In this document: positions 46,957-56,040 of the stretch, in pieces
Numbering within the stretch: the first letter of the stretch is position 1
How the letters are laid out: the number at the start of each line of letters is the position of its first letter
NCBI RefSeq assembly: GCF_017377715.1
Contig: NZ_JAFVMF010000016.1
Location: 43,632-107,631 of the forward strand
Direction: 5' to 3'
DNA from: Acetobacter sacchari
GTDB lineage: Bacteria; Pseudomonadota; Alphaproteobacteria; Acetobacterales; Acetobacteraceae
Length of the DNA stretch: 64,000 bases
Position numbers and translations under genes: made by a program
The notes under the pieces: generated by a model
The model's database searches: none
Seen by the model: the letters and a program-made list of their open reading frames with translations, nothing else
Told to the model about the DNA's origin: nothing

Positions 46957-49290
46957 TCAGGCCGCGCTCTTTTCCTTCAACGCGGCGAGTACGTCTTCCG
47001 GGCGGATAGGCTGATGACGAATGCGGACGCCAACAGCGTTAAAGATCGCATTGGCGACTGCCGCGCCGACGACCGTCACGCCCGGCTCGCCCAGACCCAT
47101 CGGCTTTTCCGTGCTTTCAATGAACTCTACGTCCATCTCGGGCACGCTTGCGATGCGCAGCGGCGTGTAGGTGTCGAGGTTACGATCCTTGCATGTCCCG
47201 TCGACGATCTCGCTGCCTTCGCACAGGGCCATGCTCAGGCCCCAGAGCGCGCCGCCCTCGGTCTGCGCCAAAGCGCCGTCCGGATCGACGATGGTGCCTG
47301 CATCCAGTACCAGCCAGAGCTTTTCGCACGTCACAAGACCTGTCGCCCGGTCCACATGAACCCGCGCCGCGCCTGCGGTCCAGGTCGGCATACCCCGCTC
47401 CTGTCCGAACGTCGTCGCGATCCCAAGACCGGTGTCTTTCGGCAGGGGCTGACCCCAACCGGCCTTTTCGGCAAGGCGCTTGAGGACAGCAGCCTGACGA
47501 AGAGCGCCACCGTTGGAGTCCGGCGCCTCACCCTTGTTACGGCCGTCAGGTCCTTCGCCGTTGAGCATCGACAGACGCAGGGCCACCGGATCCTTGCCGG
47601 TTTCGTGCGCCACTTCGTCCCAGAACGCCTCCAGAGCCCAGCTCGTCCAGCCAGCGCTGACCGAACGCAACCAGCCCGGACGGAACGTGTCATTGGCCAG
47701 GTCATTGCTGATCGCCCGCACGCGCAGGGGGCCGCAATCGTACCAGTGATCCGCGCCCGCGATCGCAAACTGATCGTAGGGCTTGCCATCGACGCCCTTG
47801 GACATCGCCGCCGCCGCCATCACCTGCGTCGGCCATCCTGCCGCCGCGTGATGCTGCATACCGTGGAACGTGTCCTTGCCGGTCATCGCGACACGCAGGG
47901 TCTGCACCGACGGAGAACGGATGGAATCGAACATCATGTCGTCAGAACGCGTCAGGATCAGCTTGACCGGCTTGCCGCCCAGAGCCTTCGACGCCAACGC
48001 CGCCGGAACCGCGTAATCGCCGTTCAGGCGACGCCCGAAGCCGCCGCCCAGCATATAGGTCATCATCCTGACCTTGCCCGACGCGACGCCCAGTGACTTT
48101 TCAATGACCGGCAGAAACAGGCTCTGCCACTGATTGCCGCAATGGATTTCCCAGACGCCGTCGTTCAGACGCGCAAGCGCGTTCATCGGTTCAAGCTGGT
48201 AATGCATCACCGAGGCGCAGGTATAGGTGCGCTCGAACACACTGGACGCCTTCGAAAACGCGTCGTCCACGCCATGATCGTTCACGACCATCACGCCGCC
48301 GTTCTTGTCGGCGATCAGCGAACGCGCGTGATCCTGAATGTCCTTTTCGCTGACATGCGCGGTCTTGCCCGGCGTCCACTCGACCTTGAGCCTGTCAGTC
48401 GCGCGGATGGCCGCCGGATAGGACGACGCCAGCACGACAACCCAGCCGGGAACCGTGTCCGACGGGTCATCAAGCACAATGTACCGCAGGTAGCCCGGCA
48501 CCTTCTTCGCCTCGGCGTCATCGACCGAGACAACCTTCGAACCATATCGGGTGGGCGGCATTTTCGGGCGGCCATAGACCATCCCGTCGATTTTCGCGTC
48601 GATGCCATACATCGCCGTGCCGTCGATCTTGGCCGGAATGTCGAGCGCCTTGACGTCCTTGCCGACCATGCGACGTTCGGACGCAGGCTTGAGCGGAAGC
48701 TTCGTCAGTTCGGCAGGCGTGAAGCTGCGCGTCGGACGCGCCTGGCCCACGATGTCGCCATAACCGAGAGAGCGGTCGCCCGCCGTCACCACGCCGTTGC
48801 GCGCGACGCATTTGTCCGGCGTCACGCCGAGAATTTTGGCAGCCTCTTCGACCAGAACGGTGCGCGCGGCGGCGCCAGCCTGCCGGAACACGTCCCATGT
48901 CTGCCAGACGGACCAGGACCCGCCCGTGACCATCATCCCCCATTTCGGATCGGTGTCGACATGGGTGATCTTCACCTTGTCCCAGTCGGCTTCCATTTCA
49001 TCGGCGATGATGCGCGCGAGCGCAGTGCCGACATGCTGCCCCATCTCGGCGCGGATGATGTTGACGTTAACTTCGCCGTCCGACCCCACCGAACACCATA
49101 TGGTCGGCTCGAATTGCTCCGGCGGCAGCGGCGCGCCAGCAGGGAAAACCTGCGTCGCGCGCGCCTGCCGGGCGAAACCGAACAGAAGCGCCCCGCCGAC
49201 GCCTGCAGAGAGAAAGCCGCGACGGGAAAGTCCCGTCGCGCTGGCCAGCGCCCGATCCTGTTCGGCGGCGATGCGCTCGAGCCTACCCAT
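46957..49290 (-). CDS. aldH: Membrane-bound aldehyde dehydrogenase, molybdopterin subunit (AldH-like)
   Basis: Large catalytic subunit of a periplasmic molybdenum hydroxylase of the xanthine dehydrogenase family, in acetic acid bacteria the enzyme oxidising acetaldehyde to acetate. The 777-residue protein has a twin-arginine signal (LSRRGFLSAG, Arg23-Arg24), so it is exported folded with cofactor. Molybdopterin-binding regions include MMTYMLGGGFGRRLNGDYAVPAA-like sequence near residue 410 and GLGEPGVTVVGAAVANAIF near the C-terminus, which carries the catalytic Glu segment. It overlaps the Fe-S subunit gene by eight bases. IorB-type isoquinoline oxidoreductases are close relatives, so the substrate is inferred from gene order. 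Confidence 0.87.
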   Translation of the reverse strand: MGRLERIAAEQDRALASATGLSRRGFLSAGVGGALLFGFARQARATQVFPAGAPLPPEQFEPTIWCSVGSDGEVNVNIIRAEMGQHVGTALARIIADEMEADWDKVKITHVDTDPKWGMMVTGGSWSVWQTWDVFRQAGAAARTVLVEEAAKILGVTPDKCVARNGVVTAGDRSLGYGDIVGQARPTRSFTPAELTKLPLKPASERRMVGKDVKALDIPAKIDGTAMYGIDAKIDGMVYGRPKMPPTRYGSKVVSVDDAEAKKVPGYLRYIVLDDPSDTVPGWVVVLASSYPAAIRATDRLKVEWTPGKTAHVSEKDIQDHARSLIADKNGGVMVVNDHGVDDAFSKASSVFERTYTCASVMHYQLEPMNALARLNDGVWEIHCGNQWQSLFLPVIEKSLGVASGKVRMMTYMLGGGFGRRLNGDYAVPAALASKALGGKPVKLILTRSDDMMFDSIRSPSVQTLRVAMTGKDTFHGMQHHAAAGWPTQVMAAAAMSKGVDGKPYDQFAIAGADHWYDCGPLRVRAISNDLANDTFRPGWLRSVSAGWTSWALEAFWDEVAHETGKDPVALRLSMLNGEGPDGRNKGEAPDSNGGALRQAAVLKRLAEKAGWGQPLPKDTGLGIATTFGQERGMPTWTAGAARVHVDRATGLVTCEKLWLVLDAGTIVDPDGALAQTEGGALWGLSMALCEGSEIVDGTCKDRNLDTYTPLRIASVPEMDVEFIESTEKPMGLGEPGVTVVGAAVANAIFNAVGVRIRHQPIRPEDVLAALKEKSAA

Positions 49291-49771
49291 TGGACGTCTC
49301 CCCGGTCTTGGCGGATCGCATCGCGACGGCGGCCTGTTTGATGGCCTTGCGGATGCGTATGTAGGTCATGCAACGGCACAGGCTGCCGCCCATGACCGCG
49401 TCGATATCTTCGTCGGTGGGCGACGGGTAATCCTTGAGCAAGCTGGCCGCCTGCATGATCTGGCCCGACTGGCAGTAACCGCATTGCGGCACCTGAAGGT
49501 CGCGCCACGCTTCCTGCACGGGGTGCGTTCCTGCCGGGTCCAGGCCTTCGATCGTCGTGATTTCAGCACCCGCAATCGCCGAAATCGGAGTGATGCAGGA
49601 TCGCGTCGCCCGCCCGCCGACATGCACGGTGCAAGCGCCGCACTGGCCGACGCCACAGCCGAACTTGGTTCCGGTCAACCCGAGATCGTCGCGGATCGCC
49701 CACAGGAGCGGCGTGTCCTCCGGTCCATCGACCGAAACTTCACTGCCATTGAGTTTGAACTTGATCATCAT
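49283..49771 (-). CDS. aldG: Aldehyde dehydrogenase, [2Fe-2S] subunit (AldG-like)
   Basis: Small iron-sulfur subunit that passes electrons from the molybdenum site to the cytochrome subunit. The 162-residue protein has the plant-type cluster Cys39, Cys44, Cys47 and Cys59 (CGVGQCGAC, then C) and the second cluster motif PQCGYCQSGQ followed by LCRC. It has no signal peptide of its own and is probably co-exported with the Tat-bearing large subunit. It is the middle gene of three, 19 bases after the cytochrome gene. An ATG two codons in (49768) is also possible. Confidence 0.92.
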   Translation of the reverse strand: MMIKFKLNGSEVSVDGPEDTPLLWAIRDDLGLTGTKFGCGVGQCGACTVHVGGRATRSCITPISAIAGAEITTIEGLDPAGTHPVQEAWRDLQVPQCGYCQSGQIMQAASLLKDYPSPTDEDIDAVMGGSLCRCMTYIRIRKAIKQAAVAMRSAKTGETSNG

Positions 49772-49790
49772 CCGGCTCCGTGACCGCGGC

Positions 49791-51119
49791 TCAATGGGAG
49801 GAGTTCACAGGAGGAATCTCGACAAGCTTGCGCGCTTCCGCGGCTTTCTTCTCAAGGTCCGTCCACGGCGGCCGCGTCGTCCGCGTGCGGCGCAGATAGG
49901 CCGCGATGCGCGCCATGTCGTGGTCGCTGAGAGCATTATAGAAGCTCGGCATCGCGACGCCGCTCTGTCCCTCAGGCGCGGTGAGACCACGCAACATCAC
50001 CATGAACAGGTCGTTCGGTTCGTCGAGCCACAGGGCGCTGTTCAACGCCAGTTCCGGACGGCCGAGCACCGGAGACGGCGCGGCGTTGTAGTGGCAGGCC
50101 GCGCAGGCTCCCTGATAGAGTGTGGCGTCGGCGTCCGTCGTAGGACCGAGCAGATCGCGCTTCGACTGCTGCATCGCGAGTTCAAGCGCCGCCCTGTCGC
50201 CCGAGACACGCTGCGCCGCGTGGTCGATGTCGGCGAAGTAGTGCGCGATGGCGCGAACGTCGGATTCCGGGATCTTCGACAGGAACTGATGCGGCACCGG
50301 CGACATGGGGCCGCCCGCCGGACCGTGCAGCGGCGCTACGCCGTAGCGCAGGTAAGCGAACAGTTCATCTTCGGTCCAGACGACCGGCGTCGGATTGTGC
50401 TCGTTAAGCGGCGGAGCGATCCAGCCGTCCACAACAGCCCCGTCGTAACGGGAGCCGGTTTTCTCGGCGCCCAGCAGATTGCGCGGCGTATGGCAGGAGC
50501 CGCAATGGCTCGCGCCCTCGGCGAGGTAAGCCCCGCGATTCCACTGTGCATCATGATTCGGGTCCGGCTTGAAGTCGCCGGGACGGAAGAACAGCATCTT
50601 CCAGCCCGCGAGCACGATGCGCGGCGTGATCGACAGAGGGAACGTGTTCTCGCGATGCGTCATGTGGACCGCAGGCTGCGTCATCAGCCACGCGTACAGG
50701 TCCGAGATGTCGCTGTCGGTCATCTTCGTGAAGTGGTCGTACACGAAGGCTGGCAGCAGGTGCGCGCCGGAGCGCGACACGCCCAGCTTCATCGCCCGAG
50801 CAAGCGCCTCTTCCGACCAGCCGCCGATGCCCGTTTCGGGGTCAGGCGTGATGTTCGGAGAATAGATCGTGCCGAAGGGCGACTGCATGGCGTAATCGCC
50901 AGCAAGAGTCGGACCGCCGCCCAGATCCTGACGGGTATGGCATTCCGCGCAGTAACCCTGAGCCGCGACGATACGGCCACGTTCTATCTGGGCGGCTGAA
51001 AACTGCCCGGATTTCGGCAACGCGACTTTCGGCAAAGCCGGGTACCACGCGTACCAAAGAAAGCCGAGGCCGCCGACGACTACGAGTCCGACAACGGCCG
51101 CGAGTATGCGTTTGATCAC
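49791..51119 (-). CDS. aldF: Aldehyde dehydrogenase, tri-haem cytochrome c subunit (AldF-like)
   Basis: Membrane-anchored cytochrome c that delivers electrons to ubiquinone. A GTG at 51119 gives 442 residues, beginning with a single hydrophobic anchor (ILAAVVGLVVVGGLGFLWYAW, residues 5-25); the frame is open further upstream but lacks a sensible start. Three CxxCH sites are present: CAECH (57-61), CGSCH and CAACH. Each is followed by the usual Met-containing fold (for example PYGWG is absent, but IGGWSEEALARAMK follows the first). It heads the three-gene aldFGH unit; order F-G-H matches the acetic acid bacterial complex. Confidence 0.9.
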   Translation of the reverse strand: MIKRILAAVVGLVVVGGLGFLWYAWYPALPKVALPKSGQFSAAQIERGRIVAAQGYCAECHTRQDLGGGPTLAGDYAMQSPFGTIYSPNITPDPETGIGGWSEEALARAMKLGVSRSGAHLLPAFVYDHFTKMTDSDISDLYAWLMTQPAVHMTHRENTFPLSITPRIVLAGWKMLFFRPGDFKPDPNHDAQWNRGAYLAEGASHCGSCHTPRNLLGAEKTGSRYDGAVVDGWIAPPLNEHNPTPVVWTEDELFAYLRYGVAPLHGPAGGPMSPVPHQFLSKIPESDVRAIAHYFADIDHAAQRVSGDRAALELAMQQSKRDLLGPTTDADATLYQGACAACHYNAAPSPVLGRPELALNSALWLDEPNDLFMVMLRGLTAPEGQSGVAMPSFYNALSDHDMARIAAYLRRTRTTRPPWTDLEKKAAEARKLVEIPPVNSSH

Positions 51120-51318
51120 TGCGCCCCCACTACCCGAAAACAGGATTTCGCGATCAGAACGACGACAGACCGACGCCGTACACGCGATCGCGAGCACCTG
51201 AAGCGATGCATTAAATGCATATCAAAAGGGTAAAAACCACGAAAACGACATATGATTTATGTCATGGCGGAAATGGTAGCAACAGACTCACGGCTTGCCA
51301 GCATTGTTTAGCAATTGA

Positions 51319-51356
51319 AAGTATTGTCTATATTCATTCATATACAGACAATACTT
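51319..51356. repeat. Inverted repeat upstream of aldF
   Basis: AAGTATTGTCT (51319-51329) and AGACAATACTT (51346-51356) are perfect 11-bp arms with a 16-base AT-rich spacer. It lies about 190 bases upstream of the aldF start in an AT-rich stretch, so it may be a regulator site for the aldehyde dehydrogenase operon. It could also be a hairpin, but no T-tract fits termination. Confidence 0.5.
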
Positions 51357-51404
51357 GTTTAATTGTTGAGAATTGTTCTTATTTCTCCAACATTCGCATG
51401 AAAG

Positions 51405-51441
51405 AGACGCCCGAAGAACAAAGACTTATCTTCAGGCGTCT
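51405..51441 (-). terminator. Terminator candidate after the mannitol dehydrogenase gene
   Basis: AGACGCC-C-GAAGA (51405-51417) pairs with TCTTC-A-GGCGTCT (51429-51441), a 12-bp stem with one mismatch and an 11-base loop. It begins 13 bases after the stop of the mannitol dehydrogenase gene on the minus strand and is followed there by CTTTC. The position fits a terminator better than an operator. Confidence 0.6.
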
Positions 51442-51454
51442 ACCCCTTAACCGA

Positions 51455-52930
51455 TCACGCCTGCATGTCGGCCAGAACCTTCGCCGCTCCGCGTTCACGA
51501 ATATCTTTACGAAACGCGACAAACCGGGAAGCGAACGACTCGCTGCCAGCGACTCCCCAACCGTCAAAAAGCGTCAGCGAGAGCGGCGCCGCCAGATCGT
51601 CAGCGCGCAGTGTCGCCAGATCCGCGTCGCTGGCGTTTGGCTCACGCAGGTCAAACGGCGCGCCCTTGTCGTCGACGTTGGCTGCATTCTCCGCCCAGCA
51701 GGCAAGCGTAAACGCTTCCAGACTGATGTCGCGCCCGGCGTCGATCAATTCGCGCACAGTCGTCCCCAGAAAGACCGGCAGCTTGGCAAAACTGTCGGAG
51801 GCGATGCGTTCAAGCTGGTCGCCTACCGCTGCGCTTCGAAAACGCCGCAGCACATTGCGCGCATACTCGCCCACATCGACATCATCTGGTGGCGTGAGAA
51901 GCGGCGCCACATCGCCATCCAGAAAACTTTCCAGCAAGCTGACGACACGCAGATCCTGCATCGCGGCATGCACCGTTCTGTAACCAATACGAAGGCCCAC
52001 ATGCGACACCACTGTGTGGGCCGCGTTCAGCATCCGCAGCTTCACCTGCTCGTACGGCGCGACATCCGCCCGAAGTTGAACGCCCACGGCTTCGAATTCC
52101 GGCCTGCCTGCGCAGAACGCGTCTTCAACCACCCATTGCTTGAAATCTTCCGAGTAAACCGGCGTCAGGTCTTCCACGCCGCTCGCATCGTTCAGGCGCG
52201 CGACATCCGCATCCGTAACCGACGGTGCGATGCGATCGACCATGCTGGATGGAAAAGACACGTTTTCGCGTATCCACGCGCCCAGCGACGGGTCGCGCGC
52301 CTCCGCGAACCCGCAGAACGCGCTCTGCGCCGCCGTCCCGTTATGTTGGAGATTATCGCAAGATAGGACCGTAAACGGGCCAACGCCCTCATCGCGCCGC
52401 AGGCGAAGCGCTTCACACACCAGGCCAAACGCGCTTTGCGGGATGTCCCGCTTCAAATCTTCAGCGATGAACGGGTCGTCCAACATGAACGCGCCGTCGG
52501 CGTCGACGAAATATCCGCCCTCGGTAATGGTCAGGGTCACAATCCGGATCGCAGGGTCGGCGAGGCGACGAATCAGCGCATCATAACCTTCGTTGCAGCT
52601 GACATAGTCCACGATCGAGCCGACGACGCGAACGACGGCCGGATCGTCCGGCGAAAATTCCGTCAGCGTGAACAGGCCGTCCTGTTTGTCGAACGCCTCG
52701 GCGCGCCCGGTCTCGCGTTTTCCCTGCCGGATGCCGACGCCCAGAATTCCCCAGGCTTCCTGGCCAGGGAGCGCCAGAATGCGATCCAGATAGAGCGCCT
52801 GATGCGCGCGATGAAAATTGCCGACCCCGATATGTGCGACGCCTGCCGAGACCTTCGTCCTGTCGTAATCCGGCGTGACCACGGTCACGGGCAGTTTCTC
52901 AAGGGTTGCGTTCGACAGGAGGGTCTTCAT
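51455..52930 (-). CDS. Mannitol dehydrogenase family protein (probable mannitol 2-dehydrogenase)
   Basis: NAD(P)-dependent polyol dehydrogenase of the long-chain family, likely interconverting mannitol and fructose; fructuronate reductase and arabinitol dehydrogenase are relatives. The 491-residue length fits. The Rossmann start is HIGVGNFHRAHQALYLD near residue 33. The catalytic pattern K-x4-N-x2-H is KLRMLNAAH near residue 295, with CDNLQHNG earlier. A strong TAGGAG ribosome site precedes the ATG at 52930. It is divergent from rpmI. Substrate choice between mannitol and related polyols cannot be settled by reading. Confidence 0.88.
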   Translation of the reverse strand: MKTLLSNATLEKLPVTVVTPDYDRTKVSAGVAHIGVGNFHRAHQALYLDRILALPGQEAWGILGVGIRQGKRETGRAEAFDKQDGLFTLTEFSPDDPAVVRVVGSIVDYVSCNEGYDALIRRLADPAIRIVTLTITEGGYFVDADGAFMLDDPFIAEDLKRDIPQSAFGLVCEALRLRRDEGVGPFTVLSCDNLQHNGTAAQSAFCGFAEARDPSLGAWIRENVSFPSSMVDRIAPSVTDADVARLNDASGVEDLTPVYSEDFKQWVVEDAFCAGRPEFEAVGVQLRADVAPYEQVKLRMLNAAHTVVSHVGLRIGYRTVHAAMQDLRVVSLLESFLDGDVAPLLTPPDDVDVGEYARNVLRRFRSAAVGDQLERIASDSFAKLPVFLGTTVRELIDAGRDISLEAFTLACWAENAANVDDKGAPFDLREPNASDADLATLRADDLAAPLSLTLFDGWGVAGSESFASRFVAFRKDIRERGAAKVLADMQA

Positions 52931-53031
52931 ACCCAGGCTCCTAATAACTAATGTGTAGACGGAGAAACCCGACGCTTTGGGCGAGCCTCGATGCGCGCAC
53001 AACGCCCTGAGTTATGGGTCGTTGCCGGAGA

Positions 53032-53055
53032 ATGTCGGGATCGGAACGCCGACAT
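53032..53055 (+). promoter_or_regulatory. Hairpin in the rpmI leader region
   Basis: ATGTCGG (53032-53038) and CCGACAT (53049-53055) form a 7-bp stem with a ten-base loop about 135 bases upstream of rpmI. A second weaker fold may involve CGGGC and GCCCG near 53116-53140. Ribosomal protein L20 binds its own leader in other bacteria, so this leader could be an autoregulatory site; that is inference. Confidence 0.35.
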
Positions 53056-53190
53056 GCCAAAACCGGACTTGAAACCGGAACGACGGTTGGGTATGACCGC
53101 CGCTCATTCACGCGCCCGGGCCTGTGGGGCATGCCCGGCCGTGCTCTGCCTTTCCGCCATGTGGAGGGGCCATTCGTCAAGGAGACCGAA

Positions 53191-53394
53191 ATGCCCAAGA
53201 TGAAGACCAAGTCGTCGGTCAAGAAGCGGTTCAAGATCACCGCGACCGGCAAAGTGCTCTGCGGCCCTGGCAACAAGCGCCACGGCCTGATCAACCGCCC
53301 GCAGAAAATGAAGCGCACGAATCGCGGCCCGCAGACCATGACGGACATGGATGCGAAGACCGTGAAGCAGTGGGCCCCCTACGGACTGGCTTGA
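53191..53394 (+). CDS. rpmI: 50S ribosomal protein L35
   Basis: Small basic ribosomal protein of 67 residues from ATG 53191, with GGAG seven bases upstream. The sequence [20 protein letters not shown] is the family start, and the internal [14 protein letters not shown] segment is typical. A frame open further upstream is not part of the protein. The gene is followed by rplT after 14 bases; infC, which often precedes rpmI, is not adjacent here. Confidence 0.97.
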   Translation: MPKMKTKSSVKKRFKITATGKVLCGPGNKRHGLINRPQKMKRTNRGPQTMTDMDAKTVKQWAPYGLA

Positions 53395-53408
53395 GGAGCA
53401 TCTGAACT

Positions 53409-53771
53409 ATGGCACGTGTTAAGCGCGGCGTTACGTCGCACGCCCGTCACAAAAAGGTCCTCGAGCTCGCCAAGGGCTATCGCGGCCGGTCATCAACGAA
53501 CTACCGCATTGCGCTTGAGCGCGTCGAGAAAGGCCTTCAGTACGCCTATCGCGACCGTCGCAACAAGAAGCGTGAGTTCCGCGCCCTGTGGATTCAGCGT
53601 ATCAACGCCGCTGTCCGCGAGCATGGCCTGACCTACAGCCGTTTCATCAACGGTCTGGACAAGGCTGGCATCGAAATCGACCGTAAGGTTCTCGCCGCCA
53701 TCGCTTTCGATGACGCGGCGACCTTCGGTGAAATCGTGAAGAAGGCGCAGGCCGCTCTCGCAGCAGGCTGA
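53409..53771 (+). CDS. rplT: 50S ribosomal protein L20
   Basis: Assembly-initiating protein of the large subunit, which also represses its own operon in many bacteria. The 120-residue sequence has the N-terminal RNA-binding extension ([20 protein letters not shown]) and the globular part with [26 protein letters not shown] precedes the ATG by about ten bases, overlapping the rpmI stop region, so translation is likely coupled. A strong terminator follows 31 bases after the stop. Confidence 0.98.
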   Translation: MARVKRGVTSHARHKKVLELAKGYRGRSSTNYRIALERVEKGLQYAYRDRRNKKREFRALWIQRINAAVREHGLTYSRFINGLDKAGIEIDRKVLAAIAFDDAATFGEIVKKAQAALAAG

Positions 53772-53802
53772 AGCCGGTCTGGTCCTGAAGGGCCAGACAC
53801 AC

Positions 53803-53830
53803 AAAAAAGCCGCCTTCGGGCGGCTTTTTT
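53803..53830 (+). terminator. Rho-independent terminator of rpmI-rplT
   Basis: AAAAAAGCCGCC (53803-53814), a TTCG tetraloop, and GGCGGCTTTTTT (53819-53830). The stable UUCG hairpin with flanking A- and T-tracts makes this a classic intrinsic terminator and possibly bidirectional. Confidence 0.95.
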
Positions 53831-54130
53831 TATGCGGGTTTTTCATACCCAAATCATGCGGCAGCACGGCCGCCGCCTCAGACAAGCCATCGCTTCGGAC
53901 GCCCAGTCGCGCGATCTGACCTGGATGATCCGGGCGAGTCGGCTCTTTCGGGCGGTCGGTCGTGTATTGCCGCCCCTGAGCGCGCAACGCGAACCTGCGG
54001 CAAGCAGCTCCCTCCCTGCGGCACAGCCAGAGCATCATCCGGGCAAACGGAATCGGCTGATCGGATAAAGGGGCCCGGCAAAACAATAAACCAGTGCAGT
54101 TTCCGTGAATCAGCGTGAACGGATAAGGCT
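53831..54130. other. Gap between rplT and the TetR gene
   Basis: About 300 bases after the rplT terminator contain no supported gene. Open frames on both strands are shadow-like. I looked for tRNA, SRP and 6S-like features and found none. Confidence 0.4.
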
Positions 54131-54718
54131 CTAGCCGGGACGTGGCGACACCAGCGGCAGAAAAATATCCTCGACAATCTCACGGATCGCAGCGTCTGAG
54201 AGCGGGGCGAACGTCATCAGTAACTCGTGGCGAACAAGGTCCAGAGGCAACGCGGCGATCCGGGGCGTCAGCCGTGTCGGGTCGATCTCCCCACGCCCCA
54301 CAGCCCTCGCCAGAACGGCGCGAAACTGATGTCCGTCCACGATGCACGCGTGCAGATCGGCAAAACTGGATCTTTCGGCTGCAAGATCCCGTTGCATATC
54401 GAACACCAGTTGCAGCCCGTCTCCCTTGGAGCGATCCGACATGAAGCGGAGAAGCAGGCTGAGTTCCTCGCGCAAGTTGCCCAGATCAGGAATGACGATG
54501 GTGTCCCGCGCGAATTGCCGCGCCAACGCAGCCGTCACCAAAGCCAGACGTCCGGCCCAACGCCGATGCAACACAGGTCGACTTGTTCCGGCCCGGCGAG
54601 CGACATTTTCCAGGGTCAAACCTGCATAGCCACTTTCAGCAAGCTCGGCCCATGCCGCGTCCAGGATGGCCTCCTCCAACTCAACGCCGCGTCGTCTCCT
54701 CCCGTCCTGAACTTTCAT
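54131..54718 (-). CDS. TetR family transcriptional regulator
   Basis: A 195-residue repressor from ATG 54718. The helix-turn-helix lies at about residues 14-60 (AWAELAESGYAGLTLENVARR, then TSRPVLHRRWAGRLALV). The C-terminal ligand-binding domain is divergent, with RHELLMTFAPLSDAAI towards its end. It is divergent from a flavin monooxygenase gene, and the 89-base gap has repeated AGAATCTTAT motifs, so it probably regulates that gene and itself. The inducer is unknown. Confidence 0.87.
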   Translation of the reverse strand: MKVQDGRRRRGVELEEAILDAAWAELAESGYAGLTLENVARRAGTSRPVLHRRWAGRLALVTAALARQFARDTIVIPDLGNLREELSLLLRFMSDRSKGDGLQLVFDMQRDLAAERSSFADLHACIVDGHQFRAVLARAVGRGEIDPTRLTPRIAALPLDLVRHELLMTFAPLSDAAIREIVEDIFLPLVSPRPG

Positions 54719-54740
54719 CGTCGCCCCTTTAGATGCACGA

Positions 54741-54793
54741 AGAATCTTATTGTCTTCCAGATCGCAGCATATAAGATGCGCTGAGAATCTTAT
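54741..54793. promoter_or_regulatory. Operator-like repeats between tetR and the monooxygenase gene
   Basis: The ten-base direct repeat AGAATCTTAT occurs at 54741-54750 and 54784-54793. The second copy also forms an inverted repeat with ATAAGAT (54771-54777), arms ATAAGAT and ATCTTAT with a nine-base spacer. Both lie in the divergent promoter gap, as expected for the local TetR regulator. Confidence 0.65.
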
Positions 54794-54807
54794 CGTTCGG
54801 AAATAGC

Positions 54808-56040
54808 ATGACCACTGACCAGACCCCAGCCGGAAAACGACGCGTGCTGATTTCAGGAGCGAGCATCGCTGGGCCCGCACTGGCGTTGTGGCTCGACCGC
54901 TACGGCTTCGACGTCACCGTCGTTGAGCGCGCCCCCACCATCCGCACCGGCGGTTATCCAATTGACGTGCGCGGCACGGCGATTGACGTGATCGAACGGA
55001 TGAAGCTGCTGCCCCAGGTGCGTGCCGCGCACGTCGAAAGCCGCATGATGACTTTCGTCGACGCTCAGGGCGATGTAATCGGCTCCGTCCCGATCTACGA
55101 GGCGATTGGCAGCGACCTTTCACGTGACGTCGAATTGCCGCGAGGCACGCTTGCCAGCCTGCTTTATGACGCCACCCTTGGCGGCGCGGTCGATTATCGT
55201 TTCAATGAGTCCATAGAAACGCTGCGTGACGATGGCGACGGAGTCGACATCCGTTTCACCAGCGGACGCCAGGAGCGATACGACATCGTCGTCGGAGCGG
55301 ACGGGATGCACTCGCTCACCCGGCGTCTGGTTTTTGGGCCGGAGGCGCAGTTCACACGTTTTCTGGGCTTTTCCTTTAATATTTTTACTCTACCGAATGA
55401 CAGGGGACTGTCCCACGGCGGCGTGTTTCACGCCGAGCCGGGCAAAGTCGCCGGGCTGTTCGCCGTGAAGGAGAGCGATCAGCTGTTCGCCTTTCTCACA
55501 TTTGTTGCAGACGACGCGTCGATCTCCGGCAACCGCGACCCGCAAGAGCAGATCAGGCGCACGCGGGCGGCGTTTACAGGTATGGGATGGGAGCTTCCGC
55601 GCCTGCTCGATGCGATGGAGGACGCCGACGACCTGTATTTCGACACGGTGAGCCAGATTAAGATGCCCTCATGGTCGAATGGCCGGGTGGCGCTGCTCGG
55701 CGACGCGGCTTACGCTCCATCGTTTCGTTCGGGGCAGGGTACAAGTCTGGCGCTTGTGGGCGCGTATGTGCTGGCGGGCGAACTGGCCACGCATGACGAT
55801 CCAACAGACGCATTCAACGCTTATGACCGCCTTATGCGGCCCTTCGTAGAGGCGAATCAGGCGCTGGCGACGGACGGGCGTGGCGAATTTTTCCTGCCCC
55901 GCACCCGGCAGGACATCGAAGCGCGCGACCGGATGCTTGCCGAAATTGCGAAGAATGGAACGGCAAATCTGTTCGGCGATGGACGGACGGATGCGCATAC
56001 CGCGTTGCAACTGCGGGATTATCCGTTGCCGCCTTTATGA
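54808..56040 (+). CDS. FAD-dependent monooxygenase (PHBH/TetX-type fold)
   Basis: Class A flavoprotein monooxygenase of 410 residues that would hydroxylate an aromatic or antibiotic-like substrate with NAD(P)H. The FAD-binding motif ISGASIAGPALALWLDRYGF is at about residues 14-33, followed by VVERAP. The second FAD motif is VVGADGMHSLTRR near residue 160, and the GD motif is ALLGDAAYAPSFRSGQGTSL near residue 295. This arrangement is shared by TetX-like enzymes, but that does not show tetracycline resistance. It is probably controlled by the divergent TetR gene. Confidence 0.88.
   Translation: MTTDQTPAGKRRVLISGASIAGPALALWLDRYGFDVTVVERAPTIRTGGYPIDVRGTAIDVIERMKLLPQVRAAHVESRMMTFVDAQGDVIGSVPIYEAIGSDLSRDVELPRGTLASLLYDATLGGAVDYRFNESIETLRDDGDGVDIRFTSGRQERYDIVVGADGMHSLTRRLVFGPEAQFTRFLGFSFNIFTLPNDRGLSHGGVFHAEPGKVAGLFAVKESDQLFAFLTFVADDASISGNRDPQEQIRRTRAAFTGMGWELPRLLDAMEDADDLYFDTVSQIKMPSWSNGRVALLGDAAYAPSFRSGQGTSLALVGAYVLAGELATHDDPTDAFNAYDRLMRPFVEANQALATDGRGEFFLPRTRQDIEARDRMLAEIAKNGTANLFGDGRTDAHTALQLRDYPLPPL

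Noticed and set aside
54808..56040. Flavin monooxygenase read as a tetracycline-resistance TetX
   Set aside because: The fold motifs are shared by all class A flavin monooxygenases, so a resistance call is not supported by reading the sequence.
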